Below, piece after piece: positions 6,136 to 7,628 of a stretch of DNA of 7,628 nucleotides. Within the stretch, counting starts at the first letter, position 1. The number at the start of each line of letters is the position of its first letter. The notes beneath the pieces were generated by a model. That model had not been told where the DNA came from. It saw nothing but the letters and a program-made list of their open reading frames with translations, and made no database searches. This DNA comes from Aurantimonadaceae bacterium (GTDB lineage: Bacteria; Pseudomonadota; Alphaproteobacteria; Rhizobiales; Rhizobiaceae). The position numbers and the translations under genes are program-made. The stretch spans positions 1 through 7,628 of the forward strand of contig QIIJ01000163.1 in NCBI GenBank assembly GCA_003232595.1, in the 5' to 3' direction.

Positions 6136-6149
6136 ACAAGGCCTGTTCC
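6133..6149. promoter_or_regulatory. 17-bp dyad between the putative alaS promoter and start
   Basis: GGAACA (6133-6138) and TGTTCC (6144-6149) are exact inverted copies around AGGCC. It lies 34-50 bases before the alaS ATG, where a repressor or leader hairpin would act. In E. coli, AlaRS itself binds a palindrome flanking the alaS promoter; whether the same applies here is pure inference. It contains GAAC-N7-GTTC, which is an inverted, not direct, repeat, so it is not the alphaproteobacterial LexA operator. Confidence 0.35.
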
Positions 6150-6182
6150 TGAACACTGGTCTATTCAATGATGGGCGATTGC

Positions 6183-7628
6183 ATGAGCGGCGTAAACGAA
6201 ATCAGATCGACATTTCTTGATTATTTCAGGAACAATGGCCATGAAATTGTAAGTTCTTCCCCACTGGTGCCGCGCAATGATCCGACATTGATGTTTGTCA
6301 ATGCCGGTATGGTTCAGTTCAAGAATGTTTTTACAGGCCTTGAAAAGCGAAATTTCAATCGTGCCGTTACATCCCAAAAATGTGTACGTGCAGGCGGCAA
6401 GCATAATGATCTTGATAATGTTGGTTACACTGCCCGCCATCACACATTTTTTGAAATGCTTGGAAATTTTTCATTCGGGGATTATTTCAAGGATCAGGCA
6501 ATTGAACTGTCATGGCGCCTTCTCACCAAAGAATTTGAATTGCCGGAAGATAAGTTGCTGGTGACTGTTTATCACACTGATGATCAGGCTTTCGATCTGT
6601 GGAAGAAAATTGCCGGTCTGCCGGAGGAAAGAATTATTCGTATTCCAACCAGCGATAATTTTTGGTCGATGGGAGAAACCGGCCCCTGTGGGCCCTGTTC
6701 TGAAATATTTTTTGATCACGGTGATAAAATTGCGGGTGGACCACCGGGAAGTGCAGATGAAGACGGAGACCGGTTCATTGAAATCTGGAATTTGGTATTT
6801 ATGCAGTATGAGCAGGTTTCAACTGACAATCGTATTGAGTTGCCGCTTCCATCAATAGACACCGGTATGGGTCTGGAACGTATTTCTGCGGTTTTGCAGG
6901 GTGAACACGATAATTATGAAATAGACCTGTTTAAAGCATTGATCAGGGCCGGCGAAGAAGCAACAGGTGTTTCGGCGTCGGGAAAAAATGTCGCGAGTCA
7001 TCGGGTGATTGCAGATCATATTCGCGCCACCAGTTTCCTGATAGCCGACGGGGTATTGCCCTCAAATGAGGGTCGTGGTTATGTCTTGCGTCGCATAATG
7101 CGTCGCGCCATGCGTCATGCAAATCTGTTGGGCGCAGTTGAACCGTTGCTTTGGAAACTTGTCCCTACTTTGATAACACAGATGGGGCTGGCTTATCCGG
7201 AGTTGGTGCGTGCCCAGTCGCTAATTGCTGAAACATTAAAACTTGAAGAAGACAAGTTTCGTATTACACTTTCTCGCGGGCTTGACCTGCTGGAAAAAGC
7301 TTCCTCAGATTTGGGTAAGGGCCAAATCTTTCCAGGCAAAACAGCGTTTAAACTTTATGACACTTATGGTTTTCCACTTGATTTGACTCAAGACGCATTA
7401 CGACAACGGGGGATTGATGTAGATGTTGATGGTTTCAATGTTTCAATGGAACAGCAGAAACAGGAAGCCCGCGCGTCATGGTCAGGTTCTGGGGATGCTG
7501 CGGACAAAACTATCTGGTTTGAACTAAAGGAACGTCATGGCAGTACTGAATTTCTAGGATATGAAACCGAGACTGCTGAGGCAGTCGTAATTGAGATTGT
7601 TAAAAGCGGAATACCGGTCTTGTCAGCC
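6183..7628 (+). CDS. alaS: Alanyl-tRNA synthetase, N-terminal 482 residues (runs off window)
   Basis: AlaRS is a class II synthetase that charges tRNA-Ala and edits mischarged Ser/Gly. The frame is uninterrupted to the last base. Seen in order: FVNAGMVQFKNVFTG (38-52), the active-site block ARHHTFFEMLGNFSFGDYFK (84-103), ETGPCGPCSEI (165-175), WNLVFMQYE (202-210), class II motif 3 DTGMGLER (226-233), and the tRNA-recognition region with ADHIRATSFLIADG (277-290) and GRGYVLRRIMRRAMRH (297-312). The family is about 880 residues, so the editing domain (HxxxH and CxxxH zinc site) and C-Ala domain lie beyond the window. ATG codons at 6168 and 6171 are also in frame, but MSGVNEIRSTFLDYF from 6183 matches the usual rhizobial N-terminus, so 6183 is preferred despite a weak ribosome binding site. 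Confidence 0.98.
   Translation, partial: MSGVNEIRSTFLDYFRNNGHEIVSSSPLVPRNDPTLMFVNAGMVQFKNVFTGLEKRNFNRAVTSQKCVRAGGKHNDLDNVGYTARHHTFFEMLGNFSFGDYFKDQAIELSWRLLTKEFELPEDKLLVTVYHTDDQAFDLWKKIAGLPEERIIRIPTSDNFWSMGETGPCGPCSEIFFDHGDKIAGGPPGSADEDGDRFIEIWNLVFMQYEQVSTDNRIELPLPSIDTGMGLERISAVLQGEHDNYEIDLFKALIRAGEEATGVSASGKNVASHRVIADHIRATSFLIADGVLPSNEGRGYVLRRIMRRAMRHANLLGAVEPLLWKLVPTLITQMGLAYPELVRAQSLIAETLKLEEDKFRITLSRGLDLLEKASSDLGKGQIFPGKTAFKLYDTYGFPLDLTQDALRQRGIDVDVDGFNVSMEQQKQEARASWSGSGDAADKTIWFELKERHGSTEFLGYETETAEAVVIEIVKSGIPVLSA

Noticed and set aside
5948..6182. T-box or other riboswitch in the alaS leader
   Set aside because: No T-box bulge sequence or antiterminator arrangement is visible, and T-boxes are not expected for alaS in alphaproteobacteria. 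Only the recA terminator and small dyads are seen.
6165..6858. Several frames on both strands within the start of alaS
   Set aside because: alaS is continuous here with all class II motifs in place; the others are shadows.

Overview
The window is chromosomal DNA from an alphaproteobacterium, most likely of the Rhizobiales (Hyphomicrobiales). Three things point there: the recA-alaS gene order, a RecA with the alphaproteobacterial N-terminal extension, and a GAAC-N7-GAAC LexA operator in front of recA. By eye the base composition is moderate rather than GC-rich. Intergenic DNA is littered with repeats and gene remnants.

Layout. Positions 1-1101 (+) hold three short, ATGA-overlapping genes: the 3' part of a GNAT-type acetyltransferase, a cysteine-containing lipoprotein of unknown function, and a small unknown protein whose last ten codons lie inside a repeat. 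Positions 1069-1139 are that repeat: three 10-bp units followed by a CGGTGACAC/GTGTCACCG inverted repeat. Positions 1209-1433 (-) look like a decayed HAMP-domain fragment of an adenylate/guanylate cyclase-type receptor. Positions 1439-3274 (-) are a two-gene pseudouridine degradation operon: a PfkB-family kinase (psuK) followed by the glycosidase psuG. Pseudouridine is phosphorylated and then split to uracil and ribose 5-phosphate.

Positions 3430-4473 (+) encode an intact dTDP-glucose 4,6-dehydratase (rfbB/rmlB) with no other dTDP-rhamnose gene beside it. The 367 bases between rfbB and recA carry a perfect 10-bp hairpin, a perfect 27-bp GC-rich inverted repeat, and the recA control region with a LexA box centred inside a second dyad. 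Complete recA (4841-5947) ends at a clear intrinsic terminator. After a 235-base gap with a possible promoter and a 17-bp dyad, alaS begins at 6183 and runs off the right edge; 482 codons are present.

The right half is conserved core genome (SOS recombinase, tRNA charging). The left part is accessory or eroding sequence. I see no tRNA, rRNA, CRISPR array or intact transposase, and no convincing new multi-gene system. The parts most worth a second look are the coupled unknown cassette at the left edge, the two repeat elements, the cyclase remnant, and the recA and alaS control regions.
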